A stretch of DNA of 64,000 nucleotides from Chenopodium formosanum (Eukaryota > Streptophyta > Magnoliopsida > Caryophyllales > Amaranthaceae), in the NCBI GenBank assembly GCA_024500155.1, contig CM044858.1:21687795-21751794 (forward strand), given 5' to 3'. The stretch's first letter is position 1; every line of letters begins with the position of its first letter. A model generated the notes under the pieces. The model was not told where the DNA came from and ran no database searches. It worked only from the letters and a program-made list of their open reading frames with translations. Below, piece after piece: positions 44,591 through 56,210 of this stretch. Position numbers and translations under genes: made by a program.

Positions 44591-45170
44591 TAGGGATATC
44601 AATGGAGCAGGGCGGGGCGGATGTTGGCCTTCCCATCCCCATCCCCACCTAACATTTTCATCCCCATCCCCTTCCCCGCAGCAAGTCTAATATTTATCCC
44701 CATCCCCGCCCCAGCGGGTACAACTCCAAAACCATCCCCGCCCCACCCCCACTTGGATATCCATCCCCACCTAATCCCCACCAAATACCGCCTAATCCCC
44801 AACCAAGACCCACCTAATCTTCGTCTCTCATATACATACTCGTACATAATTAATACTGATTTTAATATTAAAAAAAATTCTTAATAGTACACACCATTTT
44901 TTTTTATAATATAAGTGTAGTACAAATTTTTATAATTAATATTTTATTTCACGTAATTATTTTATAAAATAGTATAAAAATATATAAATGTGGGTATGAG
45001 GTGGGGATGGGGCAGGTACGAAGTGGGGCGGGTGGGGCGGGGCGGTGATGGGGCGGGTACAACTTAAAATCCACCCCGCCCCATCACCCATGGCGGGTAT
45101 AGTTTTTATCCCCATCCACGCCCCACCACCCACCAAACCGAGACCCATCCCCGCCCCACTGACATCCCTA
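44591..45170. mobile_element. hAT-type MITE, 580 bp, G/C-run ends
   Basis: Ends TAGGGATATCAATGG and CCACTGACATCCCTA (reverse complement TAGGGATGTCAGTGG) with the exact 8-bp duplication TCTAACAG at 44583-44590 and 45171-45178. The arms carry long GGGGCGGG/CCCCATCCCC runs and could fold on each other. No coding capacity; Pro-rich frames inside are artefacts. Confidence 0.95.
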
Positions 45171-45920
45171 TCTAACAGGCTATCGCAATTTACTAGATCT
45201 AAGTTCCTATTGAAAATAGCCTTTAATATTAAATTAACAATTGCTCGATTCATCAATTCAATATTGCTATACTTTTACAAACAAATCACATCTGCTCGAT
45301 TCATAATCCGATGTAAAGTGTTAAAACAATTCAATAACAAATTATCATGCAAAATAAATAATCAATAATAGTCAATCATCAATGCATCAATTGATCTGCC
45401 TAATGAAAGTAAGCCTAAATATCAATTCTCATCTCTCGAATCTTGAATTAATATTTGCTAAACTCATACGAATTAAAATGGGCCAAATCTAACCGCATAG
45501 CATTTAAACAATCAATACGAAATTAATATCAAGAATTGACAATTAACAATAATAAATTACCCCTTCATATTATTTATAGATCCCTACAAACCCTAGAAAA
45601 AAAACTACTCACGCATAATTAGATTTAAACTAATCAAAGCAATTAAATAAGACATGATAGAAGGCATAAAATAAATAACTGAGATTAAGGAAGAAGAAAT
45701 CGTTACCAAAGTTAAAGGAATAAGAGATGGAAATAAACCTAGAGTTGTAGAGAGAGAAACTAATACTAAGACTTTAAGAGGAGAGAGAAAGAGAGTAAAA
45801 GTTAAGGGAAGGGAGAAAAGAATACTAAACTCGCTTAACAAAAGCGTACTTATACTAAGCTAGAAAATCCTAAGTTAAAACAAACTAAAACGACGCTTAA
45901 ACAAAGCTCTAGAAACACGT

Positions 45921-46068
45921 GCCCGATAGGGCCCGCCTTTTTACTTTGGGGCTTCTCTTCTCTCACGCTCGATCGGGCGCGACATCGGGAGAAGGATCGG
46001 GCGAAGGGCTGCTGTGATATAAGTCTTCTTTGCCCGATCAGGCGCGACATCGGGCGGACCATCGGGTG
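45921..46068. repeat. LTR palindrome array (GCCCGATCGGGC type)
   Basis: Near-palindromes GCCCGATAGGGC (45926.5), GCTCGATCGGGC (45972.5), a half-site group near 45984-45996, GCCCGATCAGGC (46037.5) and two ATCGGG half-sites near 46050 and 46062. Spacing is less regular (46, 24, 12) than in the other arrays. Confidence 0.7.
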
Positions 46069-46471
46069 GAGACCCTTCGGGCTACTTAGACTCCTCGTTT
46101 GGGCTCGTAACTTGGCCCAAACCAAATATCCTTTTTGGGGCTTTAATCATTTGGTCCAAAAGCCTTGTCTTCACATAAATCGAGCCCTTATTCATCGGCT
46201 TGATGACTCTAACCGATCTTGGGCTACGAAAGATGGTCGTGCTCCTCCAATGCTCGCAGTTGCTCCATAAAATCCCGGGAAAATATTCCAAAGGTGCAAT
46301 TCCCTACAAAACTCAACCAAAACTACGAAAACACTAGAAAACACATATTAGTAATAAAAGTGGCTCTAAGGAGCCAAAACACTACTAATTATGACCAAAG
46401 GACGGGGGGTAAAATACTATATAAAATGGACATATCATACATATGACACACATTTTTGTATATATGTAATA

Positions 46472-46784
46472 CTCCCTCCGTCCCCAAATGATAGTCCCTT
46501 ATGGCATATTTTTAGTCCCAAATTGATAGTCCCATTTGCTTTGTTCAAGTACCATTAATATCAATTTTTTATCAAAATTCTCTCCAATTGCAACAATATT
46601 TGTGCAAATTTAACTTTTCAATGTAAATTTTGTTTTTCAATGTACTTTTATTACTTTCTCTCTCTACTATTTTACATACCCAATGTAAATTTATATTTCC
46701 AATGTAATTTAACTACTTTTATTTAAGTTTCTTAATTTCCGTGATTTTTGCCCATAAGGGACTATCATTTGGGGACGGAGGGAG
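46472..46784. mobile_element. Stowaway MITE (Tc1/mariner type), 313 bp
   Basis: CTCCCTCCGTCCCCAAATGA at both ends in inverted orientation, with an inverted repeat of more than 30 bp, and TA on both sides (46470-46471 and 46785-46786). CTCCCTCCGTCCC is the classic plant Stowaway end. Confidence 0.97.
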
Positions 46785-47212
46785 TATATATTTTTTGTTT
46801 CCATGAATGTGACTTATCATTTTTTTTTGTTATTAAAAAAAAAGCAAAAAAAATTTTCCGAGGGAGGGAAAGGGTTCCCGACTTACCCCCCTCGAAAAAA
46901 GGAACAAAGAAAGGAGAAAAGGAAAAGGAAAGTGAAAAGGAAGGAGAAAGGAAAAGAAAAAAATAAGAAAAAAGGAAAATAAGAAAGAAATTAGAATAAG
47001 AAAAAATTAAAAAAATAATCATAAAAAAGGACACAAGGGTTAACAAAGGCAAGCGTATGATTAGTCATAAGATTTCGTTAATATTCCGTTATTAAGTAGT
47101 TCAAAATACAGAAATAAGTCTACCAGCATGTCGCGACAGACAAGATAAGCGTGCCAGCTACGGGTGAACTTACCTTTGAGCGAAAATTGCCGAAAATTTT
47201 CCCCTTTTGGGT
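46785..47212. other. Upstream region of the Tat antisense gene
   Basis: A T run, a purine-rich block (46840-47020, GGAAAAGGAAAG type) and a mixed stretch with GTCGCGACAGAC at about 47130. No ORF of weight. It lies directly upstream of the TATA box of the antisense gene. Confidence 0.5.
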
Positions 47213-47222
47213 CTATTTAAAC
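47213..47222 (+). promoter_or_regulatory. TATA box of the antisense gene
   Basis: CTATTTAAAC on the plus strand is followed 30-130 bases later by a CT-rich leader (CTCTCTAAATTCTCTCCCTC) and the ATG at 47353. Orientation is opposite to the Tat element. Confidence 0.55.
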
Positions 47223-47352
47223 GTGGTTTTGTGTAGGCATTTAATCATCTTGCATTCATTCTCTTAGTAATACTATAAGAATTTAAAAAGAATTAAACTC
47301 TCTAAATTCTCTCCCTCTCCCCCTCTTTTTTTTTATATATTTATATTGAACA

Positions 47353-48891
47353 ATGGTAAAAACCTTTGAACAACGTTTTAAGCAATGGGTTACTTCCCTT
47401 TTAACTAAGGATAACTTAGCCTTCAAAATTTACCACCTTGACCCTTTACTGAGTTACATGCAACTAGTCATAAATTTTGATTTTCTCCATGTTGCCGTTA
47501 TTCATTGGGACTCGAACCACCATGACATATGCCCCTAACTTGTCAGATTCCAAACCTGTATTTTAAAGATTTTTTAGTTTGAATGACAATGATCTGGCTA
47601 ACATTGGAACTGAAGAAGGCGTGAATTTAATTCAATTTATTGAACATTTCGTCGCCCCTCGTGACCACTTGACTAAACAACGTTTTAAGATTCGCGCTTT
47701 ATGTTATTGTCTTGTTGTTAATTGTTTACTTTGGACAGGTAAAGAGAATGGAGATTATTCCATGATGTCTATAGTAGAGCAAATAGAGGGATGTTATTTA
47801 CCCGCTCCTTTGGCTTTGGCGGAAACCGTTCTATGCTTGAATCGCCTCAAAGGAGACCCTAACAAGAATGGTTTCATGGGAAATCCACTCCTATTACCAC
47901 GTACATCTTTTTTATTTTATTTTTTTATTTTCGTCGTATTGCGGCGTAGGTTAAAAAGTTGCACTGGCTTGACCAGCGCAATCTTCTCCAATGCGCGCGG
48001 ATGGAGCGCGCAACTAATTTTGATGTGCGTGCCACCTGCTTGTGTAATGTCGTAAATTAATTTTCTTTCTTTTTTTAAGATTTTGCTCATGGAGCATTTG
48101 CGAATTTTTTATCAGCCACAATATCTTGAGGCTAATTTTGTAAAGACATTCCTTGGACGTCGAATTCTGTACAAACAAATGAATGAAGAAGAATGGATGT
48201 CGTTTTTCTGTCACGGGGTTCCCAACATACGTTTTGTGATTCCTTGGTGGAACATAAATAGTATGGTTGGGAATAGTTTTAATTGTCCCTATATTAGGCT
48301 TTTAGGCTTATCTAGTACTACTTACATCATTCCTTGCAGGGTGACGAGACAGTATGGGATGAAATAGATTATTCCCCCTCAAGATTGTGATGTCCCTAAA
48401 GATGTGATCTTTAAACTCAAACGAATTCCTCGTTGGATGGAATATTGGTAAAGTCTCCCTAGATGGGTAATAGAAAATCCTACCGCGAGTATTGTGTTAT
48501 CTTTCTTCTACAAGGCTTGGATGAATGCGGTGGACAAGGGTGAACTAAACAAGGCTCGACCGCAACATCAAGCCGGTACGGCTCGCAATCCACCTAAACC
48601 TTTGATGCATTCGGCCACCACTACTTCCTCTAGTGGCCAAAACAAAGGAGTGAGAAGAAATTAGACTTCTTATCTCCTAAGGCTCGTTCAAAGGAACCAA
48701 AGAGAAAGGCTCCTTCTAAACCTGCGCAACAAGGTGTGACAATTAAAGAACCATCACCAAATACTAGTAAAAGGACCCGAACAAATGCTAAAGGAAAGGA
48801 AAAAAGAGTTGAAAAGACCCCAATTCCTAAATTGAAGAGCAATGTTTGGGTTAAGAAGAAGGGTGAAGGGGAAAGCTCTAAGGTTGCTTAA
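47353..48891 (+). pseudogene. Tat antisense ORF (extra ORF), broken
   Basis: Starts MVKTFEQRFKQWVTSLLTKD at 47353; this part ends at 47538. Coding resumes in another frame at 47579-47900 (IRALCYCLVVNCLLWT, LPAPLALAETVLCLNRL, GNPLLLP). Possible intron 47901-48079 (GTACAT..TTTTAAG), although its phase does not fit exactly. Then LLMEHLRIFYQPQYLEANFV from 48083, stops at 48367 and 48450, and a frameshift near 48655. A Lys-rich C-terminus ends at 48891. The LAETV..GNPLLLP..LMEHL order resembles the antisense extra ORFs of Tat elements and a plant transposon-associated domain (DUF7745-like, from memory). Function unknown. Confidence 0.6.
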
Positions 48892-49079
48892 ACTACTACA
48901 ATGGAAACCTTAGAGTGTTACACAATTTATTATTAGATTGATTTGAATAAAGTATAATCACTACTATGTTTTTTTTTTTTAATTTATTATCTAGTTCAAT
49001 AAAGCCTCTTGTTTTTTTTTTTTGTTTTTTTTTTAATCTGAATGGAATAAAATGAGCTTTATATTATATTTTTTGATAT
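48892..49079. other. Junction between the antisense gene and RNase H
   Basis: T-rich spacer with poly(T) runs at 48968 and 49012. In Tat elements integrase should begin here on the minus strand; no HHCC, DDE or chromodomain-like motif is visible. Confidence 0.5.
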
Positions 49080-49687
49080 GACCAAATCATAAAGATTTCC
49101 TACGTCTTCGTATTATGAATTCAGGTTTTTACGTAGTTCTATGCCCACGCCAGCTCCCCTGGCTCCGCCGCTGAATCCAATAATGCACGCTTTGCATTCT
49201 GCGGCATTATGAGTAACCTCAAATTCTATAGCTTGATAAAGATTGGAGTATGTGATCCCTCTGGACTTATGAGTGAAACTCCTACGCCACATCCTTTTTG
49301 ATTGGATGCACCATCGAAGTACATTACCCTTTTGTCATCTTATGTCATGAAAATCTCTTCATCCGGAAGATGAGTAGTTTCTGCATGACTTGTTTTAATA
49401 GGATGTTAAGGCAGAAAATCGTAAATTACTTTCCCTTTTATTGATTTTTTAGGAATATATTTTAGTTCAAATTCGGCCAACATTACCAACCACTTGGATA
49501 TTCTTCCTTGTATAAGTGGTTGTTTAAACAAATACTTTATCATATTTTGTTGAGAAATCACATGAGTAGTGTGTGATAGCATGTAATGTCGTAGTTTTTT
49601 TAGTTGCCCACACTAATGCTAAACTTGTTTTTTCCAAGGTGTTATATTTTGTTTCATATTGAATGAATTTTTTACTTATGTAGTATA
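49080..49687 (-). pseudogene. Tat RNase H and second (archaeal-like) RNase H
   Basis: Minus-strand reading begins YYISKKFIQYETKYNTLEK at the element 2 junction, the end of the gypsy RT/RNase H, then LAEFELKYIPKKSIKGK, and later RVMYFDGASNQKGCGVG near 49320-49290. The FDGAS word is the start of the extra RNase H that Tat elements carry after the normal one. Several stops interrupt it. The product would remove RNA during reverse transcription. It is continuous with the RT at 56211-57417 once element 2 is taken out. Confidence 0.75.
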
Positions 49688-50905
49688 TGATCGATGGTGA
49701 AATGGTAGGTCGTTGGACTACCCTCCCCAACCGGTCAAACAAAATTTATAACACTCAACCAACCCCTATACTAGTATAGTAGCAAGTTAAGGGTCGAACC
49801 CAAAGGAATAGTGAGTGATGGTCTATTGTCTTTCGCTAAGCTATCCCGAAATCGAAGGTAGGGTTGTAATGCTAAAACTAGAGCTAATCACAACAAATAA
49901 ACCTGTAGAAATCAAAGATGATAAACACTAGGGCTAGGATCCACATGCATTCATAATGGAGATGGCTAATTGGGAGGTCAAATTAGCTAAGTCAAACAAT
50001 GTGAGGGAAAATCAATCATGCAACCAAAAGAGCATATCAAGCTATTCTCCTAGATTTTTAACTAGCGTCAACTACGATAAACTCTAGCTAGGAAACATCA
50101 CAAGACACCTCAATCGTGTGAATGCAAGCCACAAATCAATGGTCCGTATCAATGTGAACTTACAATGCAATCTAGTGCAACAATCAAAGTTGGCCAATCT
50201 TCAATTAATCACACACATGCACATGATTCATCAACCAAGTTTAATCACATCATCAAATCCATCAATTATCCCCAATTAACACTAATCCATTACTCATACA
50301 TGCTTCACCATTACCCTAGCAAGTAAACTACTCACTAATCATGGTAATTAAGATCAAAACACAACTAATCAACAATTTCACCATGATCTTATTAAGAAAT
50401 CTAAAATCAATACAAAAATCAATTAAACTTCAATCAATCAAAAATCATATGAAAAACAAATGAAATCAACTAAAATCAAACTTATGTTGAAATCAAAGAT
50501 GAGGAAACCTTACAAAACTTGATCAAAGATCAATTGGAATAAAGAAATCTTGAATCATCAACAATAAACCATGAATTTCTCTCTCTTCAAACTTGAGTTT
50601 CTCTCTCTACAAAATATGATCAAAAGTTCTAATTCTCTCTCTAATTACCTCTCTAATTTTCCTCTAATGATTCTTACTCTAAAAGTAGAAAGGAACTACT
50701 ATATATACAAGGGAAAAGTCGGTTAGATCGTCCAAAAATAGATCAATGGGGAAGCGGCCGCACAAAGGGAAGAAGAGGGCGCACGGAGCAGGGTACGGGC
50801 ACAAACCCAGGGGGGTGCGCCCGCACGCGCCACTGGTGCGGCCGCATGCGCCTCTGTTTCGCCCGCACCTACTCCTGGTGCGCCCGCACCTAGGTGGGTA
50901 TCTTC
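49688..50905 (-). repeat. 3' LTR of element 2, 5' end replaced
   Basis: Nearly identical to 54556-55745 up to the palindrome array, then joins internal spacer (50940-51370, same as 2700-3110 of element 1). The TG start and the polypurine tract of a normal 3' LTR are missing. TATA at about 50698-50708. Confidence 0.82.
50752..50889. repeat. Palindrome array, seven positions on a 21-bp grid
   Basis: Centres 50757.5, 50820.5, 50841.5, 50862.5 and 50883.5; the first gap is 63 (3 x 21) and the others are 21. The two empty grid positions hold degenerate half-sites such as GGGCGCAC. The array sits at the joint between LTR and internal spacer. Confidence 0.88.
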
Positions 50906-51373
50906 CCCACCTGGTGCGCGGCCGTACCTAGCCTATCTTCCCTCCTTCTCTTTTTTTTTTTTTATTTTCATTGATGCTTGATGATCTCTTGGGTGCGTAC
51001 ATGAATCATGATGGTGATAAACACCAACATAGGCAGTAGCAAAATACAATTTCAGTGAGCTCTAAGCTTGAGAATCATGAATCCACCACAAGAACTCACT
51101 AAGCATCAACTTCCTTCAATACTCAAATCATGAACTTCCTAACTTACCTCACTAAAATTCTTACCCCTTTACCTCAAATTTCGATTAGAATCGAACATAA
51201 TCATGAAAAATACCGCAAAACACCTTCCATTCATCATGCTCGCTTGGTGAAATCCGATCCCGAAAAGTTCATCCTACAAATCCAAACAAGTAGAAAAGTG
51301 AAAGAAAAGAAAAGGAAATAAAAGAGAGTAAAATAAGAAAAATTCAAAAATCAAAAGGAAAGGTTAGAAACTT
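50906..51373 (-). other. Element 2 internal spacer
   Basis: Noncoding; matches element 1 between the hairpin block and its internal palindrome array. No polypurine tract seen. Confidence 0.7.
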
Positions 51374-51402
51374 GGGGTTGCCTCCCGGGAAGCGCTTGCT
51401 TA
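51374..51402 (-). other. Conserved hairpin block (element 2)
   Basis: Minus strand AAGCAAGCGCTTCCCGGGAG then GCAACCCC; identical to element 1 over the core. Stem GGG/CCC, loop AGGCAA. Confidence 0.7.
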
Positions 51403-51430
51403 AGGTCCTAAGCTCGATTTTTCCTCCAAA

Positions 51431-52430
51431 TCATGGAGGGTCAAAGAACACCACCTTTTTCAAGGTAGTAGATAGAGCAAAATCTTCTTCATTCTTTAAC
51501 AACCTTCCTTCGTTGCTTGATGAAACTTCCATGAAACACTTCTCAAATCCACATTTTTCTTTTCTCAACTTCTTGGAATCATGAGCCTTCTTCTTTGGCT
51601 TGTTGTTCAATGTAGATGCAACTTCAACATCCACAATAATAGAAACCTCCTCTTCATCTTGAGGAATAAGATCAAACCAACTAGGAATCTCAACTTCCTC
51701 CTCGTCTACGAGCTTGGGAATCATCATTTTCTCTTCACTAACCTTCATGCTATCAAAACTTGAAAGAACATCATCAAAATTCTCAAGAGCATCGTTAGTA
51801 GAAGAGTCTATCATACATACATTGTCAATACAACGGGAGGAACTTGCACACATCATATCTTGCACAAGGGACAAAGACTCATGCATTGGTTTCAACATAA
51901 GACTTTCCTCCTTCTTACCACATCTCAAAGTAATGCGGCCCCTTTTTACATCTATCAAAGCTCCCGAGGTGGCCAAGAAAGGTCTCCCTAAGATGATAGG
52001 AATGTGTTCATCTTCCTCAATTTCCAACACCACAAAATCAACGGGAAAAACAAACTCTCCTATCTTAAGTGGGACATCCTCAACTCTCCCCTTAGGAATC
52101 TTGATAGATCGATCAGCCAATTGAAGGGTTATATTGGATGGTAGAAGCAAACCTAGATTGAGTCTTTTGAAAATCGAGTAAGGCATGATACTCACACTAG
52201 CACCTAAGTCACAAAGAGCATTTTCAAACATCAACTTATTGATTTTGCAAGGGATAGAAAAATTCCCTGGATCTTCCAACTTCTCCGGTAACTCCCTATG
52301 GATTAGAGCACTAAAACACTTTCCCACTTCCACCGAATTAACTTCATTGCGATCTCTCTTCCCATCTAGAATTTCTTTGAGGAATTTGGAATATCTAGGA
52401 ATTTGTGAGATATCTTCGGTGAAAGGGATA
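51431..52430 (-). CDS. Element 2 retropepsin segment
   Basis: Part of an open frame of 488 codons (51431-52897) that includes the gag C-terminus, so here gag and protease are still joined. Catalytic ALCDLGASVSIMPYSIFKRL and IPIILGRPFLATSG are as in element 1. It ends KKVVFFDPP and then stops, 30 bases before the hairpin block. The frame has stayed open with mostly conservative differences from element 1. Confidence 0.87.
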
Positions 52431-54415
52431 GAAACATGAACCTCCTTAAGCATCTTTAGAAATTTGCCAAATTTCTCATCCATCTTATGCCTCAAAAACT
52501 TTTGAGGATAGGGTAGATCGGGAATTCTTATCTCCTCACTCATCTTCTCATCATCCTTCTTTTTTTCTTGCTCTTCCTCACAACTAACACCTTTGGACAC
52601 AACCCTCTCATCTTCCTTCCTCATAACACTCCTCTCCTCATCTTCCTTAATGGACCTAGAAACTCCCTCATTAAGAACTCTTCCACTCCTAGTGGTGATG
52701 GAATACACGGGTTTCTTCGGTTCCACTCCTTGAGAAGGCAAAGAGGAAGGACTAGCATAATCCTTAAGAGTGTTTGCAAGTTGGGTTATTTGTGTCTCAA
52801 GCATTTTGTTATGAGTCATCATCTCATGAAACTTCTTATCACTAACCGCCATATAGGTGTTAATGATCTTGGTTTGATTATCAATCAACTCTTCCAAATT
52901 TGAGTTAAATAATGATGGTTGGGAATAAGAATTTTCACCATTGGCTTGGGGCTTTGGAGCAAAATCGGGAGAGGGTCCCCTTTGATTGTTGTTTTAAAAA
53001 TTTCCCCTATTTTGGTTCTTGTTCTAATTCCCTCTACCTTGACTATTGCCACCATTATGGTAATGGTTACCAAAACTTTGAGATTGGCCTTGATTACCAT
53101 ACCCATGGCTTGAGTATTGATTATTATAACCTTGGTTGTTATAGTTACCTCGGAAACCTTGGTTTCCTTGGTTCCTATATCCTCCATTGTTATAATTATC
53201 GAAACCACCTCCTTGAGGGTGAGAATTCCTACCAAAGTTCTTAAGTCCTTCAAACCTTTGACCACCATTAGCATTAGACACAAAGTTCACATGTTCACAT
53301 TCATTATTTCAACATCATCACATCCATCAACAAAAGCTTGTGAACACATGGAAGAATCATGATCATAAGAACCACATAAATCACAAAATAGACAACCACT
53401 TGGCATGTTATTAGAAGTAGAAGGAGAAGAATTAGAGGTTGTACCTCTCCCTTTGGTTTGGGAGGGAAGACTCAAAGAATTCGTGGTCACACTCTCAAGC
53501 TTCGCTTTGATTGATGTCATCTCTTTCCCTAGATTTGAAATTTGGGATGACAAGTTGTTGATTGCGTTGAGATGATCCACGGAATAGACTGTTGAGCCAC
53601 TCTTGCTAGTAGACTCTCTCTCTTTCTCCTTCTTGCCAATCTCTATAGTATCTCACAACATCCTCAATTATGTCAACCACTTCTTCTTCTGTCCTATTCA
53701 TTATTGGACCACCGGCTCCTCCATCTAGGCATGACTTGCCTTGAGCACTCAAACCTCCATAGAAAATTTGGATCACTTGATAAGTAGGAATCCCATGATG
53801 TGGACATTCTCTTTGGTACTCCTTGTACCTCTCCCATGCTTCATAGAGATTCTCTTGCTTGAATCCTTGGATTAATGCCCTAGCCTCCGCCGTGTTCTTT
53901 TGTGGGTAAAAGCGAGCCAAGAAAGCTCTAGTAACATCATCCCATGTTATAAGCGAATTAAGCTTAACCTCTTTATCCAACCACTCTAAGGCACGACCAA
54001 TGAGAGAAAACGGAAACAACTTTAGCCGAATGAACTCTTGAGAAATGCCGTTCACCTTGATAGTATTGCAATACTTCTCAAATTCCTTTAGGTTATTTAA
54101 CATATTCTCACTCTTGGCTCCACTAAATTGCCTCCTTTCTATCAATGTAATCATGGCCGGTCTTATCTCGAAATCGTTCGCCGGTGTTGTAGGTGGAGCA
54201 ATCCCACTCTCAAACCTATAAGCACTGGGAATGCCCAACTCCTTCAAAGCTACCCTTGGATTCTCTCCCATTCCTCCGTCTTGCATCTCTTCCTCAAACT
54301 CTCCTTCACTTGAAGAATTATACTCCAAAGATCGATTTGCTATTCTTCTCCTTGAGAGTGTCCTATCGATTTCCAGGTCAAAAGGCACAATAGATCGATT
54401 ACGAGCGCTATGCAT
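52431..54415 (-). pseudogene. Element 2 gag, nearly intact
   Basis: ATG at 54415 (MHSARNRSIVPFDLEIDRTL). The first 269 residues are open and include the retrotransposon gag region with FEIRPAMITLIERRQFSGAK, PFSLIGRALEWL and the gag-family pattern FLARFYPQKNTAEARALIQGF. Frames shift near 53600, 53285 and 52990. Zinc knuckle CDLCGSYDHDSSMC near 53350-53390; Asn/Gly repeats at 53030-53240. The C-terminal part (EELIDNQTKIINTYMAVSDKKF) is in frame with the protease. It is the best preserved gag in the window. Confidence 0.87.
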
Positions 54416-54535
54416 GCAAAATCTCAAAAGAAATTGTTAGCAACACGGCTACAAGTGTAGCCTAAAAGAAAATCTTTTTGCATTTTTCAATAAGATAGAA
54501 TAGACTCAACAACAATACACAATCACGACACCATT

Positions 54536-54552
54536 CCCCGACAATGGCGCCA
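54536..54552 (-). other. Primer binding site, mutated (element 2)
   Basis: Minus strand TGGCGCCATTGTCGGGG, two changes from the tRNA-Asp complement. Confidence 0.8.
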
Positions 54553-54555
54553 TTG

Positions 54556-56210
54556 TGATCGATGGTGAAATGGTAGGTCGTTAGACTACCCTCCCCAACC
54601 GGTCAAACAAAATTTATAACACTCAACCAACCCCTATACAAGTATAGTAGCAAGTCAAGGGTCGAACCCAAAGGAATAGTAAGTGATGGTCTATTGTCTT
54701 TCGCTAAGTTATCCCGAAATCAAAGGTGGGATTGTAATGCTAAAACTAGAGCTAATCACAACAAATAAACATGTAGAAATCAAAGATGATAAACACTAGG
54801 GCTAGGATCCACGTGCATTCATAATGGAGCTGGCTAATTGGGAGGTCAAATTGGCTAAGTCAAACAATGTGAGGGAAAATCAATCATGCAACCAAAAGAG
54901 CATATCAAGCTATTCTCCTAGATTTTTAACTAGCGTCAACTACGATAAACTCTAGCTAGGAAACATCACAAGACACCTCAATAGCGTAAATGCAAGCCAC
55001 AAATCAATGGTCCGTATCAATGTGAACTTACAATGCAATCTAGTGCAACAATCAAAGTTGGCCAATCTTCAAATAATCACACACATGCACATGATTCATC
55101 AACCAAGTTTAATCACATTATCAACTCCATCAATTATCCCCAATTAACACTAATCCATTACTCATACATGCTTCACCATTACCTTAGCAAGTAAACTACT
55201 CACTAATCATGGTAATTAAGATCAAAACACAACTAATCAACAATTTCATCATGATCATATTAAGAAATCTAAAATCAATACAAAAATCAATTAAACTTCA
55301 ATCAATCAACATTCATATGAAAAACAAATGAAATCAACTAAAATCAAACTTATATTGAAATCAAAGATGAGTAAACCTTACAAAACTTGATCAAAGATCA
55401 ATTGGAATGAAGAAATCTTGAATCATCAACAATACACCATGAATTTCTCTCTCTTCAAACTTGAGTTTCTTTCTCTACAAAATATGATCATAAGTTCTAA
55501 TTCTCTCTCTAATTACCTCTCTAATTATCCTCTAATGATTTTCACTCTAAAAATAGAAAGGAACTACTATATATAAAAGGGAAAAGTCGGGTAGATCGTC
55601 CAAAAATAGACTCATGGGGATGCTGCCGCACCAAGGGAAGAAGAGGGCGCACGGAGCAGGGTACGGGCACAAACCCAGGGGGGTGCGGCCACACGCGCCA
55701 CTGATGCAGCCGCACGCGCCTCTGGTGCGCCCGCACCTAGGTGGGTATCCTCCTCCCCTTCTTCGATCTTGATCAACCTTGTGCGCACGACTTGGTGATG
55801 GTGATGAATATTAAAGTATGCAGCAAGGATATGAGCATTTTGGTGGGTTTTTGGCATAGATGATGCTCCCACCGCATGCGTGCACCGATCTCTAGACTTG
55901 CCCTTCGAGTTCCTCCATGCTTGAAGCTCAAAATGCTAGCACAAGGCATCCAATGTGATGATAAATGTTGAAGGGAAGCTCGGAAATCTTTGGATGCTCG
56001 ATCATAACCTAAAAACAAACGAAAACAAACAAATAATAGAGAAAAACAACGAATAAACAAGGAAATGCACAAAATAAAGAAACTAACTACGAAAAGCACA
56101 AAGTAAAGAAATAAAGAGCAAAACTAAGGAAAACTAAGGAAAAAAGCTACCAAATGAAATGAAAATCATCCTAAAAGAGATCAAATGAGTGCCATAAATG
56201 TCACTCATCA
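54556..56210 (-). repeat. 5' LTR of element 2
   Basis: 1655 bp, begins TGATGAGTGACATTTATGGC, ends CACCATCGATCA. TATA TATATATAG at 55568-55577; palindromes with centres 55625.5, 55688.5, 55709.5 and 55730.5 (63, 21, 21 apart) start 43 bp upstream of it. Confidence 0.92.

Larger units (their letters stand above)
38330..46437 (-). mobile_element. Element 3: Athila-like gag-protease element inside Tat
   Basis: Minus-strand order: LTR 46437-44236, primer site, gag, protease running into a palindrome array, then 3' noncoding sequence at 39287-38330. The LTR is a relative of the element B LTR (TGATATGTCCATTTTATATA against TGATAAGTCTATTTTATATA). It has been hit by two hAT MITEs and by a copia LTR. 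There is no RT or integrase. The 3' LTR is gone; the left edge at about 38330 is a deletion junction with Tat sequence. Confidence 0.75.
44236..46437 (-). repeat. 5' LTR of element 3
   Basis: Begins TGATATGTCC at 46437 and ends TAGCCTGTCA at 44236 on the minus strand. Without the MITE it is about 1.6 kb. Its U5 end matches element B closely. TATA-like GTATAAG near 45850; the palindrome array starts about 66 bp upstream of that. Confidence 0.85.
49688..56210 (-). mobile_element. Element 2: complete gag-protease Athila-like element
   Basis: Flanked by the exact 5-bp duplication GTATA (49683-49687 and 56211-56215). Minus-strand order: LTR 56210-54556, primer site, gag, protease, hairpin block, spacer, truncated LTR 50905-49688. 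It sits between KVERAIY and YISKKF of the Tat RT/RNase H, so both sides of the target can be read. RT and integrase are absent. The 3' LTR lacks its first 470 bp or so. Confidence 0.92.

Noticed and set aside
44599..44884. Pro-rich or Gly-rich ORFs on both strands
   Set aside because: Inside the hAT MITE with CCCCATCCCC runs.
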